The translations under genes and the position numbers were made by a program. From positions 62,001 through 126,000 of the forward strand of contig NZ_AP028136.1 in assembly GCF_030297555.1 (NCBI RefSeq): 64,000 nt of DNA, written 5' to 3'. The stretch is from Polynucleobacter sp. HIN5 (GTDB taxonomy: Bacteria; Pseudomonadota; Gammaproteobacteria; Burkholderiales; Burkholderiaceae). This document shows positions 49,504 through 58,244 of the stretch, piece after piece. The notes under the pieces were generated by a model that searched no databases, was not told the origin of the DNA, and worked only from the letters and a program-made list of their open reading frames with translations. Numbering within the stretch: position 1 is the stretch's first letter; the number at the start of each line of letters is the position of its first letter.

Positions 49504-49911
49504 ATGGCTAGCGAAACCCCAAGCACCAAACCCTATCTCATCCGTGCACTGCATCAGTGGTGTACGGATTTTGGTTTTACACCGTTCTTAGCAGTTTTTG
49601 TTGATGAACGAGTTGAAGTGCCCATGGAGTTCGTAAAGAACAACGAGATTGTTCTCAACATTTCTTCAGAAGCTTGCCATCAATTGCATATTGAGAACGA
49701 TTGGATCAGTTTTCAGGCGAGGTTTGGGGGTGTGCCGAAGAAGGTATTAGTGCCGGTCTCACATGTGTTGGCAATTTACGCCCGAGAAAATGGCCAAGGC
49801 ATGTCATTCCCCTTTGATCCCGTGACCAAGGGTCCAGTAGATAAGGGGCTTGGTAATCAAGAAGCCACCAAGATTAAGAGCGAACGCCCCGCTTTGAAGA
49901 TTGTGAAGTAA
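49504..49911 (+). CDS. sspB: SspB, ClpXP specificity-enhancing factor
   Basis: 135 residues. SspB binds ssrA-tagged peptides and delivers them to ClpXP. The substrate-binding domain shows 'YLIRALHQWCTDFGFTPFLA' and 'VPMEFVKNNEIVLNIS'. A flexible linker ends in 'RPALKIVK', the ClpX-tethering tail. It follows sspA by 35 nt. A TAAAAT hexamer ends exactly 6 nt before the ATG, and a CGCTAGC/GCTAGCG inverted repeat flanks the start. Confidence 0.95.
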   Translation: MASETPSTKPYLIRALHQWCTDFGFTPFLAVFVDERVEVPMEFVKNNEIVLNISSEACHQLHIENDWISFQARFGGVPKKVLVPVSHVLAIYARENGQGMSFPFDPVTKGPVDKGLGNQEATKIKSERPALKIVK

Positions 49912-49938
49912 GTTAAAATCCAGTTTTAAAAGGTCAAT

Positions 49939-50014
49939 GCCCCATTAGCTCATCTGGTAGAGCAACTGATTTGTAATCAGTAGGTGGTCTGTTCGAGTCG
50001 GACATGGGGCACCA
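49939..50014 (+). tRNA. tRNA-Thr (anticodon UGU)
   Basis: A 76-nt cloverleaf: acceptor GCCCCAT pairs with ATGGGGC; D-stem GCTC/GAGC; anticodon stem ACTGA/TCAGT with loop TTTGTAA (anticodon TGT); 5-nt variable loop; T-stem GTCTG/CGGAC with loop TTCGAGT; discriminator A followed by encoded CCA. It lies 27 nt after sspB. Confidence 0.96.
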
Positions 50015-50035
50015 ATCACCCTCTTGATCCTATCT

Positions 50036-51352
50036 TCATTGATTCAGATCCACTTTCCTTGTCTCTGGCAGATACAGTATTGCCAAAGTTGCTGCAATCG
50101 CTAAGAACAAAGTCGGATACCAAAGCCCCGCAAGCTGACTTGCAAACTCTTTATTCAGCCAGGTCACAATCAACGGCAGCAGCCCCCCAATCCATCCAGC
50201 CGCTAGGTTGTGTGGCAAGGTTGCTGCACTATTGCGTGTTCTCGCAGGAAATAGCTCTGCTAGGAGGGCCGTTTGAGGCCCGACAACTAATGCAAGGGGT
50301 ATTGCGAGTGCAATTAGAGTGGCGCTCATTAGAAAATAATCAGGGGCGCTTTGCATGGATAGGCTTTGCAGAAATTGATAGGCAGGTTGAATCAGGATTG
50401 TTCCGAGCAATAGCCCACTAATTACGACTGGACGTCGACCAATTTTGTCCGAGAGTGCTCCCGCAATAATCACCATCGGAAAGAGAACGAGCGTTGCGGT
50501 GATGGTGAGGGTATCAACAATCTGCGCACTCATTTGCAGGGCAGATTTCATGAAGATGCCGGTGTAGACCTGCACACAGAAAAAGAGCACGGATCCACCG
50601 GCTGAGATACAGAAAAACAACAGAAACATTTGTTTACGCGTTTCTCTATCTTTAAAGTTATCGCGCAGGGGCGATTTGGCAAGCCCACCTTTAGCTAGCA
50701 TCGCTTTAAAGATCGGCGTTTCTTCGAGGGTCATCCGAACCTTTAGAGCAAGCAATAGAAGAACAATGGAGAACCAGAAGGGCACACGCCAGCCCCATTC
50801 TTTAAAACTCTCTGGATCTAAATAGTGATTGAGTAACACCAATTGCAGGATCGAGGCCAGCATGCCAAGTGGCCCCATGAGTTGTAAAACACTTGTTTTA
50901 AGCCCCCGGTTGGCGCTCCCTGCATGCTCAGTTAAGTAGACCGCGCTCCCACCAATTTCTCCGCCGGCAGATAGGCCTTGAAGAAGTCTAAGGGTTACCA
51001 AGCAAATGGGTGCCCAAATCCCAATTTGCTCATAGGTGGGTAAAAATCCCACGGCAAAGGTGGCACCTCCCATTAATGTGATGGTGATCAGAAAGACTGG
51101 CCGACGCCCAATGCGATCACCGAGAGAGCCAAAGAATGCTGCACCCAGAGGTCTAACCACCATCCCAGCGCCAAAGGTTGCAAGACTGGCTAAGAGACCC
51201 GTCATGGGGTCTGAGCTTGGAAAAAAGAGGGGGGCAAAGGCGACCGCTAAGGTCGCAAAGGTGAGGAAGTCGTACCACTCTAGAAAGGTGCCAAAACAGG
51301 CAGCAGTAGCGATTTTTGGGTAAGAATGCTTGGTTTGTGGGGGATTTGGCAC
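50036..51352 (-). CDS. MHS-family MFS transporter (metabolite:H+ symporter)
   Basis: 438 residues from a GTG at 51352; the frame is open to another GTG at 51424, but the extra 24 residues are Lys/Ile/Tyr-rich and unlike an MHS N-terminus. Twelve transmembrane helices, the opening 'ACFGTFLEWYDFLTF', the loop 2-3 motif 'GDRIGRRPVFL' and its repeat 'SDKIGRRPVVI' place it in the ProP/KgtP-like metabolite:proton symporters. Substrates of this family include dicarboxylates and betaines; which one is not evident. It converges on the tRNA gene and is divergent from the phasin gene. Confidence 0.88.
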   Translation of the reverse strand: MPNPPQTKHSYPKIATAACFGTFLEWYDFLTFATLAVAFAPLFFPSSDPMTGLLASLATFGAGMVVRPLGAAFFGSLGDRIGRRPVFLITITLMGGATFAVGFLPTYEQIGIWAPICLVTLRLLQGLSAGGEIGGSAVYLTEHAGSANRGLKTSVLQLMGPLGMLASILQLVLLNHYLDPESFKEWGWRVPFWFSIVLLLLALKVRMTLEETPIFKAMLAKGGLAKSPLRDNFKDRETRKQMFLLFFCISAGGSVLFFCVQVYTGIFMKSALQMSAQIVDTLTITATLVLFPMVIIAGALSDKIGRRPVVISGLLLGTILIQPAYQFLQSLSMQSAPDYFLMSATLIALAIPLALVVGPQTALLAELFPARTRNSAATLPHNLAAGWIGGLLPLIVTWLNKEFASQLAGLWYPTLFLAIAATLAILYLPETRKVDLNQ

Positions 51353-51433
51353 AGGAAATTTACTATAAATAATTGATTTAATTGAGTATTTTATTGAATA
51401 CCTGAGTATTTTGTTGCATTGCACATATATTTA

Positions 51434-51478
51434 TTGCATGGCAGCAAATAATTGGGTATAGTTTCATGGTGCAGTGCA
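51434..51478 (+). promoter_or_regulatory. Phasin promoter with TGC-rich operator-like repeats
   Basis: TTGCAT (51434-51439) and TATAGT (51457-51462) are spaced by 17 nt. TGCAGTGCA (51470-51478) covers the expected start site, and a similar TTGCATTGCA lies upstream (51414-51423). TGC-rich motifs of this kind are known targets of PhaR, the phasin repressor; assignment to PhaR is inference. Confidence 0.6.
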
Positions 51479-51512
51479 ATATTGAACAAATTAACTAATT
51501 GGAGAGTACACC

Positions 51513-52094
51513 ATGAATCAAGATCAAGTCGCAGCAAAATTGTCGCAAATCCAGAGCAAGAACCTCGAGACTGTATTTTCATTGAGCGAAGCTGCTCTTG
51601 CGAATGCTCAGAAACTCGTTGAACTGAACTACGACGCTTCTAAAGCTGCGTTGTCAAATGCTCAAGAAAACATTCAGCAAGTATTGAGTGCAAAAGATCC
51701 CAAGCAAGTAACCGAACTTTTGCAAGCCGATACTTTGCAAGACGTTGGTAACCAAGCCATTGCTCATCAGCGTAAAGTAACCAAAGTATTGCGTGAGAGC
51801 GGCAAAGAGTTTGCTGATGTCGTAGAAGCTAGCATTGAGCAAGCTCAAGCTGGTATGCAAGACTGGGTAAATACCTTGGCAGCAAACGCACCTGCTGGTT
51901 CGGATGTGTTTGTATCTGCATTCAAAACCTCGATGAACTCCGTTATGCAAGGTATTGAGCAGTTCCGTGAGGCCAGCAAGGATGCATTGGCTACTGTTGA
52001 GAAATCAGCTGACCAAGCATTTGAAGCATTCCAAGGCCAATTGGCTCAAGTGAAAAAAGCAGCTGCTCCTGCAAAGGCTCGTAAAGCTGCTTAA
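51513..52094 (+). CDS. phaP: Phasin family protein
   Basis: 193 residues, Ala/Gln/Lys-rich and almost wholly helical, with the phasin-2 pattern 'NLETVFSLSEAALANAQKLV' and 'AKDPKQVTELLQAD'; the Lys/Ala-rich tail ends 'APAKARKAA'. Phasins coat polyhydroxyalkanoate granules and limit their size. GGAG precedes the ATG, a good promoter lies upstream and a strong terminator follows, so it is a single-gene unit. No PHA synthase is in this window. Confidence 0.92.
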   Translation: MNQDQVAAKLSQIQSKNLETVFSLSEAALANAQKLVELNYDASKAALSNAQENIQQVLSAKDPKQVTELLQADTLQDVGNQAIAHQRKVTKVLRESGKEFADVVEASIEQAQAGMQDWVNTLAANAPAGSDVFVSAFKTSMNSVMQGIEQFREASKDALATVEKSADQAFEAFQGQLAQVKKAAAPAKARKAA

Positions 52095-52117
52095 TTGGTA
52101 ATTCGTTGTTGATGAAG

Positions 52118-52142
52118 ACCCGCTCCGAGTGAGCGGGTTTTT
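52118..52142. terminator. Terminator between phasin and rmuC
   Basis: ACCCGCTC (52118-52125) and GAGCGGGT (52131-52138) form a perfect 8-bp stem with a CGAGT loop, followed by a T-run on the plus strand. It lies between the convergent stops of the phasin gene and rmuC and chiefly serves the phasin transcript. Confidence 0.9.
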
Positions 52143-52144
52143 AT

Positions 52145-53413
52145 TTATGCAGAGTCATCATCTTGCGTGAGCAGATTGCTCGCAATCATCTTATTGGGCT
52201 TCACACCTAATTCTTTTACTCTCTCAGCAGTCTTAATTAGATTGCCTTTACCCGTTCTGAGTTTATTGAAGGCATCGTGATAACTCGATTGCGCTTGATC
52301 TAGGCGCTTACCAATTTGTTCAAGGTCTTCCACAAAGCCTACAAACTTGTCATAGAGGTTGGCGCACTGACGGGCAATCTCCATGGCATTTTTATTCTGC
52401 TGATCCTGTCTCCATAAGTGGGCAACGGTTCGCAAGGTGGCCATTAGGGTGCTTGGGCATACCAAGACAATGTTTTTACTGAGTGCCTCTTGGTAGAGAT
52501 TGGGAGCAGACTTGAGGGCACTTAAGAAGGCAGGTTCAATAGGAATAAACATCAAGACAAAGTCAACGCTCGCAATATCCGCAATCCCGGCATAGTTCTT
52601 ACCAGATAAACCTTGAATATGTTGCCGAATCGATTGAATGTGGGCAAGCAGTTCCTTATCGGCTTCATCAATAGTGGCTGCCTCTGTATGTCTGGCATAA
52701 GCTGTAATGGATACCTTGCTATCGATTACGAGGTGGCGACCTTCAGGTAACTTAATAATGACATCAGGCTGTAAGCGACTACCATCCGCCTGCGTATGAC
52801 TATCTTGAACCAGATACTCTTCGCCTTTACGTAAGCCCGAGGACTCTAGGATGGATTCCAGAACCAGTTCACCCCAGTTCCCTTGGGCCTTAGAGTCGCC
52901 CTTTAGCGCATTGGTAAGCGAGCGTGCCTCATCCGACATCTTGAGGTTGAGATTAGCTAGACGCTCAATTTCGTGCTTAAGTGCAAAGCGTTCCCTAGAT
53001 TCTTTTTCGTAAGAGTTGCTCACTTGTTCCTTGAACTCAGTGAGCTTGGTTTGTAGGGGCTTTAGCAAAATATCGAGCTGCTGGGCATTTTGCTCCGTGA
53101 ACTTCTTGGTTTTATCTTCCAAAATCTCATTGGCGAGATTCTTAAACTGGTTGGTGAGCGCCTCCTTGGCCTCGTTTAATGAATCAATCCGATGTTGAAC
53201 TTGCTTACGCTCTGAATCCAACTCAGCTTCTAGGCGAATGGCGCGCTGGAGGGCTTGGTCACGCTCAAGCCTAATTTGCTCCAACTGGGTGGTTAACTCA
53301 GCAATAGCGCCTTGTTGTTGGTTCTGATTGGATCGAAGAATGGCAACATACATTCCAAGCCCGATGGAAATGCCAAGGGCAACAATGGTAATCAGGGTAG
53401 GAAGGTCTGTCAT
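52145..53413 (-). CDS. rmuC: RmuC, DNA recombination-limiting protein
   Basis: 422 residues: an N-terminal transmembrane helix (about 5-25), a long coiled coil (about 28-185) and the RmuC core with 'GNWGELVLESILESSGLR', 'HLVIDSKVSITAYARH' and 'FVLMFIPIEPAFLSAL'. RmuC has a nuclease-like fold and reduces inverted-repeat recombination. TAGACT lies exactly 6 nt before the ATG, with no ribosome-binding site, so the mRNA may be leaderless. Confidence 0.95.
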   Translation of the reverse strand: MTDLPTLITIVALGISIGLGMYVAILRSNQNQQQGAIAELTTQLEQIRLERDQALQRAIRLEAELDSERKQVQHRIDSLNEAKEALTNQFKNLANEILEDKTKKFTEQNAQQLDILLKPLQTKLTEFKEQVSNSYEKESRERFALKHEIERLANLNLKMSDEARSLTNALKGDSKAQGNWGELVLESILESSGLRKGEEYLVQDSHTQADGSRLQPDVIIKLPEGRHLVIDSKVSITAYARHTEAATIDEADKELLAHIQSIRQHIQGLSGKNYAGIADIASVDFVLMFIPIEPAFLSALKSAPNLYQEALSKNIVLVCPSTLMATLRTVAHLWRQDQQNKNAMEIARQCANLYDKFVGFVEDLEQIGKRLDQAQSSYHDAFNKLRTGKGNLIKTAERVKELGVKPNKMIASNLLTQDDDSA

Positions 53414-53472
53414 GGGCTTAGTCTACTGCAGACCAAGCCCACCGAGTGAGCTTTTGAGGAGGGGGCTTGCGA

Positions 53473-53784
53473 TCAAAGACCGAGGAGTTTTTTGAGTTCG
53501 CCGCTTTGGTACATCTCAGTCATGATGTCTGAACCACCAATAAACTCACCATTGACATAGAGCTGAGGAATAGTGGGCCAGTTTGCATACTCTTTAATGC
53601 CCTGACGAATGGCTTCATCATCAAAGACATTGACGGTATGCAAGGTCTCTAGGCCACAGGCACGCAAGATATTCACGGCATTACCCGAGAAGCCGCATTG
53701 TGGGAACTGTGCGGTACCCTTCATAAATAGAACCACGGGATGGCTGGTCACAATTTCTTTGATCTTAGCTTGGGTATCACTCAT
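53473..53784 (-). CDS. grxD: Monothiol glutaredoxin (CGFS type)
   Basis: 103 residues. The active site is C30-G-F-S ('FPQCGFSGNAV'), the monothiol type that carries 2Fe-2S clusters. 'WPTIPQLYVNGEFIGGSDIM' forms the glutathione-binding region. Its usual partner is a BolA-family protein (28444-28683). It follows prmC on the same strand by 86 nt, part of the common hemA-prfA-prmC-grxD cluster. AAAGGA precedes the start. Confidence 0.96.
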   Translation of the reverse strand: MSDTQAKIKEIVTSHPVVLFMKGTAQFPQCGFSGNAVNILRACGLETLHTVNVFDDEAIRQGIKEYANWPTIPQLYVNGEFIGGSDIMTEMYQSGELKKLLGL

Positions 53785-53870
53785 GGTGATGAAATCCTTT
53801 CATAAACGAACTGGTTTTTGCTTCAATTTTTACTTGATAGCTATTTTATGACCGATTAAAGAGTAGGGTT

Positions 53871-54746
53871 TTATTTTCTGGCCTGCGTGACTCGTAAATG
53901 CCCTGCTAGGTCAGCAAGGTCGCTAATGTCATGAAATGCGCGCTTTTCTAGGAGCGCAGCAACCGCAGCCGCCTGATCATAGCCATGCTCGACGGCAATC
54001 AGTCCACCAGGCTTTAAGTAATGCTGGGCGTGATTCACAATCTCCCGAATGCACGACAGGCCATCGCCATCATCAGTGAGCGCTGCTCTGGGCTCAAAGC
54101 GTAGATCGCTATCTAACAAATGGGGATCATCCTTTTGGATATAAGGAGGGTTGCTGACAATCACATCAAATGCGGTTTGGAATTGATCGGGTATTGCTGC
54201 ATACCAATTACTTTGTAAAAACTCGACCATATGATTAAGCCCCAAGGCTTTGGCGTTCTCGCGCGCAAGTTCAATTGCAGCAGTCGATTGATCAACTCCC
54301 AGAATACGAAGATTGATCAGCGCTTTACTGATGGCGCATTCATGGGCAATCGCTAGAGCAATCGCTCCAGAGCCGGTTCCCAAATCCAGAATCTGAATGA
54401 CTTGATTAGGAACTTTCGCATGAATACGCTTCATTTCTTCTAGTGCAAGATCGACCAAGAGCTCGGTCTCTGGGCGGGGGATCAATACCGCCTCATTGAC
54501 CTTAAGCTCAATCCCATGAAAACCCTTCACTCCTGTGAGGTAAGCCACGGGCACCCCAGATATACGCTGGGATTCTAGGGATTTCCAGGCGATGAGAAGT
54601 TCATTAGGGAGAGGTTCTTGATCTCTAGAAATCAGAGCTGAGCGCGGCCAACCCAGATGCTTATCCAGTAAATGCCCCAGCAAGGCCTTGGCATCCGTTT
54701 TATTGAGTGGTGTGCTTTCCAGGAGAGCGGCAATCGTGTTGGACAT
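53871..54746 (-). CDS. prmC: PrmC, release-factor glutamine methyltransferase
   Basis: 291 residues. It methylates the Gln of the GGQ motif in release factors, using SAM. The SAM-binding loop 'ILDLGTGSGAIALAIA' and the catalytic NPPY ('IVSNPPYIQ', about residue 195) are present. It is encoded 8 nt after prfA, its substrate, and probably co-transcribed with it. Confidence 0.96.
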   Translation of the reverse strand: MSNTIAALLESTPLNKTDAKALLGHLLDKHLGWPRSALISRDQEPLPNELLIAWKSLESQRISGVPVAYLTGVKGFHGIELKVNEAVLIPRPETELLVDLALEEMKRIHAKVPNQVIQILDLGTGSGAIALAIAHECAISKALINLRILGVDQSTAAIELARENAKALGLNHMVEFLQSNWYAAIPDQFQTAFDVIVSNPPYIQKDDPHLLDSDLRFEPRAALTDDGDGLSCIREIVNHAQHYLKPGGLIAVEHGYDQAAAVAALLEKRAFHDISDLADLAGHLRVTQARK

Positions 54747-54754
54747 GATGCGGA

Positions 54755-55834
54755 TTACGCATCGCCCATGGCGGCTAAGAGTTCAGCTTGATGCTCTGCT
54801 GCTAGAGCGTTCAACAGATCGCCAATATCACCATCCATCATGGCGTCAATTTTGTAGAGGGTTAGGTTGATACGGTGATCGGTGATTCGGCCCTGGGGAA
54901 AGTTGTAGGTACGAATCCGGTCACTGCGATCGCCACTACCCACTAAGGATTTACGGGTTTGGGCTTGTTCTTGCTGCTGCGCATATCGTTGGGCATCCAT
55001 GATGCGCGAGACCAAGACCTTCATGGCTTGATCTTTATTGCGATGTTGGCTGCGATCGTCTTGGCACTCCACCACTATTCCAGTAGGAAGGTGAGTGATC
55101 CGTACCGCTGAGTCCGTTTTGTTAATATGTTGTCCACCGGCACCCGAGGCTCGGAAGGTATCAATCCGAATCTCGGCCGGATTAATTTTGACGCTCTCAA
55201 TCTCATCCACTTCGGGCATCACCGCAACCGTACAGGCCGATGTATGAATCCGTCCTTGAGTCTCAGTTTGCGGGACGCGCTGTACCCGATGACCACCGGA
55301 CTCAAACTTCATCTTGGCATAGACGTCATTGCCAGCTAAGCGCACGATCACCTCTTTATAGCCCCCGAGATCAGACTCAGCTTGACTGACAATCTCCGTT
55401 TTCCAGCCCTGACGCTCCGCATAGCGGGTATACATGCGTAGTAGATCAGCTGCAAACAAAGCGCTTTCATCACCGCCAGTGCCTGCTCGGATCTCTAAAA
55501 AGATATTACGTCCATCGTCTTCGTCTTTGGGTAGCAAAAGGGTTTGCAGTCTTTTCTCAAGGTCGGCCATCCGTGCTTGTGCATCTTTTTCCTCTTCGTC
55601 TGCAAAATCCTTCATTTCAGGATCAAGGCGCATTTCGCTAGCAGCCTTCGCATCGGCCTCTGCTTTTTTGTAAAGCCCAAACTGCTCCACCACCGTGGAA
55701 ATATCGGCGTGCTCACGAGTGAGTTTGCGATAGACATCCATATCCTTGGCGGAGTCTTCTTGCATCAAAATGGTATTGAGTTCAGCCAAACGGGCATCCA
55801 AATGCTCCAGCTTGGCACGCATGCTGGATTTCAT
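54755..55834 (-). CDS. prfA: Peptide chain release factor 1
   Basis: 359 residues. RF1 ends translation at UAA/UAG. The peptidyl-hydrolysis motif GGQ is in '[15 protein letters not shown]' (about residue 235), preceded by the stop-codon recognition domain. Methylation of its Gln by PrmC is expected. Its ATG abuts the hemA TAG stop directly, so translation is coupled. Confidence 0.97.
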   Translation of the reverse strand: MKSSMRAKLEHLDARLAELNTILMQEDSAKDMDVYRKLTREHADISTVVEQFGLYKKAEADAKAASEMRLDPEMKDFADEEEKDAQARMADLEKRLQTLLLPKDEDDGRNIFLEIRAGTGGDESALFAADLLRMYTRYAERQGWKTEIVSQAESDLGGYKEVIVRLAGNDVYAKMKFESGGHRVQRVPQTETQGRIHTSACTVAVMPEVDEIESVKINPAEIRIDTFRASGAGGQHINKTDSAVRITHLPTGIVVECQDDRSQHRNKDQAMKVLVSRIMDAQRYAQQQEQAQTRKSLVGSGDRSDRIRTYNFPQGRITDHRINLTLYKIDAMMDGDIGDLLNALAAEHQAELLAAMGDA

Positions 55835-57166
55835 CTAATGGCTATCGGAAGGATTATTTTTATCGCTGGAGTGAGTGGCAAATAACTTGGGCAGTAATTT
55901 CAGTAAAGCGTCACGCTCAGAACCGCTAGCGTGCTGTAGGGCGTGTAAGGAGCCATGCAAAAACTTGTTAGTGAGGCCCTGGGCCATGGCATTGAGAACC
56001 TCTTGCGGGTCCTCGCCACGAACTAAGCGTTTAAGAGCGCGCTCAAGCTCAATTTGCCGTAAGCGATCGCCCTGTTGTTGAATGTCTTGAATTAGCGGTA
56101 CGGCATTGCGACCCTGCAACCAATGCATGAAATTACTCACACGTTCTTCAATAATGATCTCGGCTTGGCTTACTGCGGCTTGCCGCAGATTGGCACCAGC
56201 TTGGGCCATGGCGCCTAAGTCATCCACCGTGTAGAGATATACATCGTTTAATCGGGCAATCTCGGGCTCAAAGTCCCGTGGCACTGCTAGATCAATCATG
56301 ACCATGGGCCTGCGACGCCTAAGTTTTAGGGCACTTTCCACCATCCCTAAGCCAATGATGGGTAGCGGGCTAGCGGTAGACGAGACAATGATGTCAAACT
56401 CATGTAGGCGTGTTGGGAGGTCGTTCAGACGAAAGGACTCCGCTTCAATGTTTTGGGCTGAGATCGAGTCGGCCAGTTCTTGACCACGTTCCACGGTACG
56501 ATTTGCAATCGCTGCACCACGGGGTTTGCGAGCGACGAAGTGGGTGGCGCAGAGGGTGATCATTTCACCGGCACCAATAAACAGAATTTTCTGTTCGCCA
56601 ATCGATGCAAAGATGCGCTCGGCCAAGCGAACCGATGCGGCAGCCATCGAAATGGAATGGGCACCGATTTCAGTTGAGCCACGAACTTCTTTAGCAACGG
56701 AGAAGGTTTTCTGAAAGAGTTGATTGAGATAGGTTCCTAGGGCACCAGCCTCATTGGCGGTGCGAACTGCATCTTTCATTTGACCTAAGATTTGGGTCTC
56801 GCCAATCACCATCGAATCTAAGCCACAAGCAACCCGAAACGCATGACGAACTGCATCGGATTGGGGTAGGGTATAGATATGGGGTTGTAAAACGCTCGGT
56901 GCCAAATTTTGGCTTTTGGCTAACCAATCAAACGTTGCCTCATGAAACTCACCCTCAGAGGCGGGATCATTAGCCGCGCAATAGAGTTCGGTACGATTGC
57001 AGGTCGACAGAATGGTTGCCTCAGGCATGCCGCCACGATTAACGCCACCCAAATGGGAGCGTAGGTCGGATAATGCGTCAAGCAGACCCTCGGGATCAAA
57101 AGCCACTTTTTCCCGAACGGCAACTGGCGCTGTGTGATGGTTAATGCCCAAAGTCAACAGCTTCAT
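55835..57166 (-). CDS. hemA: Glutamyl-tRNA reductase
   Basis: 443 residues. It reduces glutamyl-tRNA to glutamate-1-semialdehyde, the first step of C5-pathway haem synthesis. The nucleophile Cys56 is in 'STCNRTELY', and the NADPH motif in '[10 protein letters not shown]' (about 190). The His-rich N-terminus '[14 protein letters not shown]' is typical. TATAAT lies 7 nt before the ATG with no ribosome-binding site. It opens the hemA-prfA-prmC-grxD cluster; hemB is at 5778-6770. Confidence 0.97.
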   Translation of the reverse strand: MKLLTLGINHHTAPVAVREKVAFDPEGLLDALSDLRSHLGGVNRGGMPEATILSTCNRTELYCAANDPASEGEFHEATFDWLAKSQNLAPSVLQPHIYTLPQSDAVRHAFRVACGLDSMVIGETQILGQMKDAVRTANEAGALGTYLNQLFQKTFSVAKEVRGSTEIGAHSISMAAASVRLAERIFASIGEQKILFIGAGEMITLCATHFVARKPRGAAIANRTVERGQELADSISAQNIEAESFRLNDLPTRLHEFDIIVSSTASPLPIIGLGMVESALKLRRRRPMVMIDLAVPRDFEPEIARLNDVYLYTVDDLGAMAQAGANLRQAAVSQAEIIIEERVSNFMHWLQGRNAVPLIQDIQQQGDRLRQIELERALKRLVRGEDPQEVLNAMAQGLTNKFLHGSLHALQHASGSERDALLKLLPKLFATHSSDKNNPSDSH

Positions 57167-57209
57167 ATTGATAATTATAGGTTTCTTGGGGCTAATAGGG
57201 GCGTTTTGA

Positions 57210-57491
57210 ATGGGGTTTTTGGCTTATTTACTACTCGGAAGCCTGATGGGCTGGGCTGCTGCCCATTATTTTCCTGGGGTTTCCCCTAGAAATAAGGGCG
57301 CTAAACGAGCCAAGCGGACTAAAGCAACCTACCTCTGGAGCATGTTTCTTGGGATTCTTGGGACTGCCTTTGCAAGTTTTGGAGGCCAAGCTGCGGGGCT
57401 ATTTACTGCTGGGCAAATGCTCGAGTGGGGCAGTGCGATTGTGGGGGGATTTTTATTGCCCCAAGTCTACCTATTGTCCATGCGAGCTTAA
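57210..57491 (+). CDS. Small membrane protein (GlsB/YeaQ/YmgE-like)
   Basis: 93 residues with three hydrophobic segments (about 2-20, 44-64, 70-90), Gly-rich, e.g. '[20 protein letters not shown]' and '[19 protein letters not shown]'. A basic loop '[12 protein letters not shown]' lies between the first two. The pattern resembles the transglycosylase-associated (YeaQ) family of unknown function, though the match by eye is moderate. It is divergent from hemA, and its 3' end overlaps that of ung by 21 nt. Confidence 0.65.
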   Translation: MGFLAYLLLGSLMGWAAAHYFPGVSPRNKGAKRAKRTKATYLWSMFLGILGTAFASFGGQAAGLFTAGQMLEWGSAIVGGFLLPQVYLLSMRA

Positions 57492-58229
57492 TTTGAACTC
57501 TTGTTGACCGAACTTTGTCCAAGCAATTGGACTTTTCTGATGAGTTATTAAATACGCATTTGCCTTCGTAAAGTGCCCGCAACTTTTTTGGTCACCTGGG
57601 TAAATAAATGGCTGTTCTGTTTTATAGACTCCAAGGCCTGAGGGGTGCGAGGATTTTAGGATGAGGTGTTGATCGGGATTATGAATATATTCCTCCATGG
57701 ACTGCGCGTGGCCACCCCAAAGCATCCAAACGAGATTGGGTTGTTGTGAGAGCTTTTGAATGATCTCAGTCACAAGGGATTTCCATCCCAACAGCGCATG
57801 CGAGTTTGCCTCACCCAGTCGAACGGAGAGGGCGGTGTTTAATAACAATACCCCTTGATTAGCCCAGTGAGTTAAATCGCCACTTTTGAGGGATCCAAAC
57901 CCTTCAAGGGCTAATGCTTTATTGATATTGCGTAGTGAGCTTGGAAATTGTTTGGATTGCAGCGGAATATCCTTGGGGACTGAGAATGCCAAGCCTTGCG
58001 CCAGCCCTGGAGAGTGATAGGGATCCTGTCCCAAAACGATCACCTTTACTTGATTGACTGGTGTGAGATGCAAGGCATTGAAGATCCACTCTCGATCCGG
58101 TCGAATCGCATCGCCGTATTGTTGATACTCTTTAGCAAACGTTTCAGATAGGGAGTGCCAATCACTTGATTGTAGATAATTACTGAGAAGAGATTGCCAA
58201 TCATCAGGGATGAACTGCTTTAGATCCAT
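57471..58229 (-). CDS. ung: Uracil-DNA glycosylase
   Basis: 252 residues. It removes uracil from DNA. Motif A 'GQDPYHSPGLAQGLAF' contains the catalytic Asp69; motif B 'HPSGLGVY' carries the His-Pro-Ser loop (about 195), and 'LLLNTALSV' is the uracil-specificity Asn. Slightly longer than E. coli Ung (229). It follows the M61 peptidase gene by 15 nt on the same strand. Confidence 0.96.
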   Translation of the reverse strand: MDLKQFIPDDWQSLLSNYLQSSDWHSLSETFAKEYQQYGDAIRPDREWIFNALHLTPVNQVKVIVLGQDPYHSPGLAQGLAFSVPKDIPLQSKQFPSSLRNINKALALEGFGSLKSGDLTHWANQGVLLLNTALSVRLGEANSHALLGWKSLVTEIIQKLSQQPNLVWMLWGGHAQSMEEYIHNPDQHLILKSSHPSGLGVYKTEQPFIYPGDQKSCGHFTKANAYLITHQKSPIAWTKFGQQEFKLSSHGQ

Positions 58230-58244
58230 GCTGATGGAGCAAGA

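Noticed and set aside
49939..50035. tRNA-Thr as an integration site for a mobile element
   Set aside because: No integrase, no direct repeat of the tRNA 3' end was seen, and the flanking genes look chromosomal.
50036..50421. A plus-strand coding region of about 145 codons over the end of the transporter gene
   Set aside because: No recognisable protein features; the minus-strand reading has clear transporter motifs and membrane helices.
51353..51424. Longer MFS transporter starting at the GTG at 51424
   Set aside because: The added 24 residues are Lys/Ile/Tyr-rich and atypical, the span overlaps AT-rich promoter-like DNA, and neither start has a good ribosome-binding site. The shorter form fits the usual MHS length, though certainty is limited.
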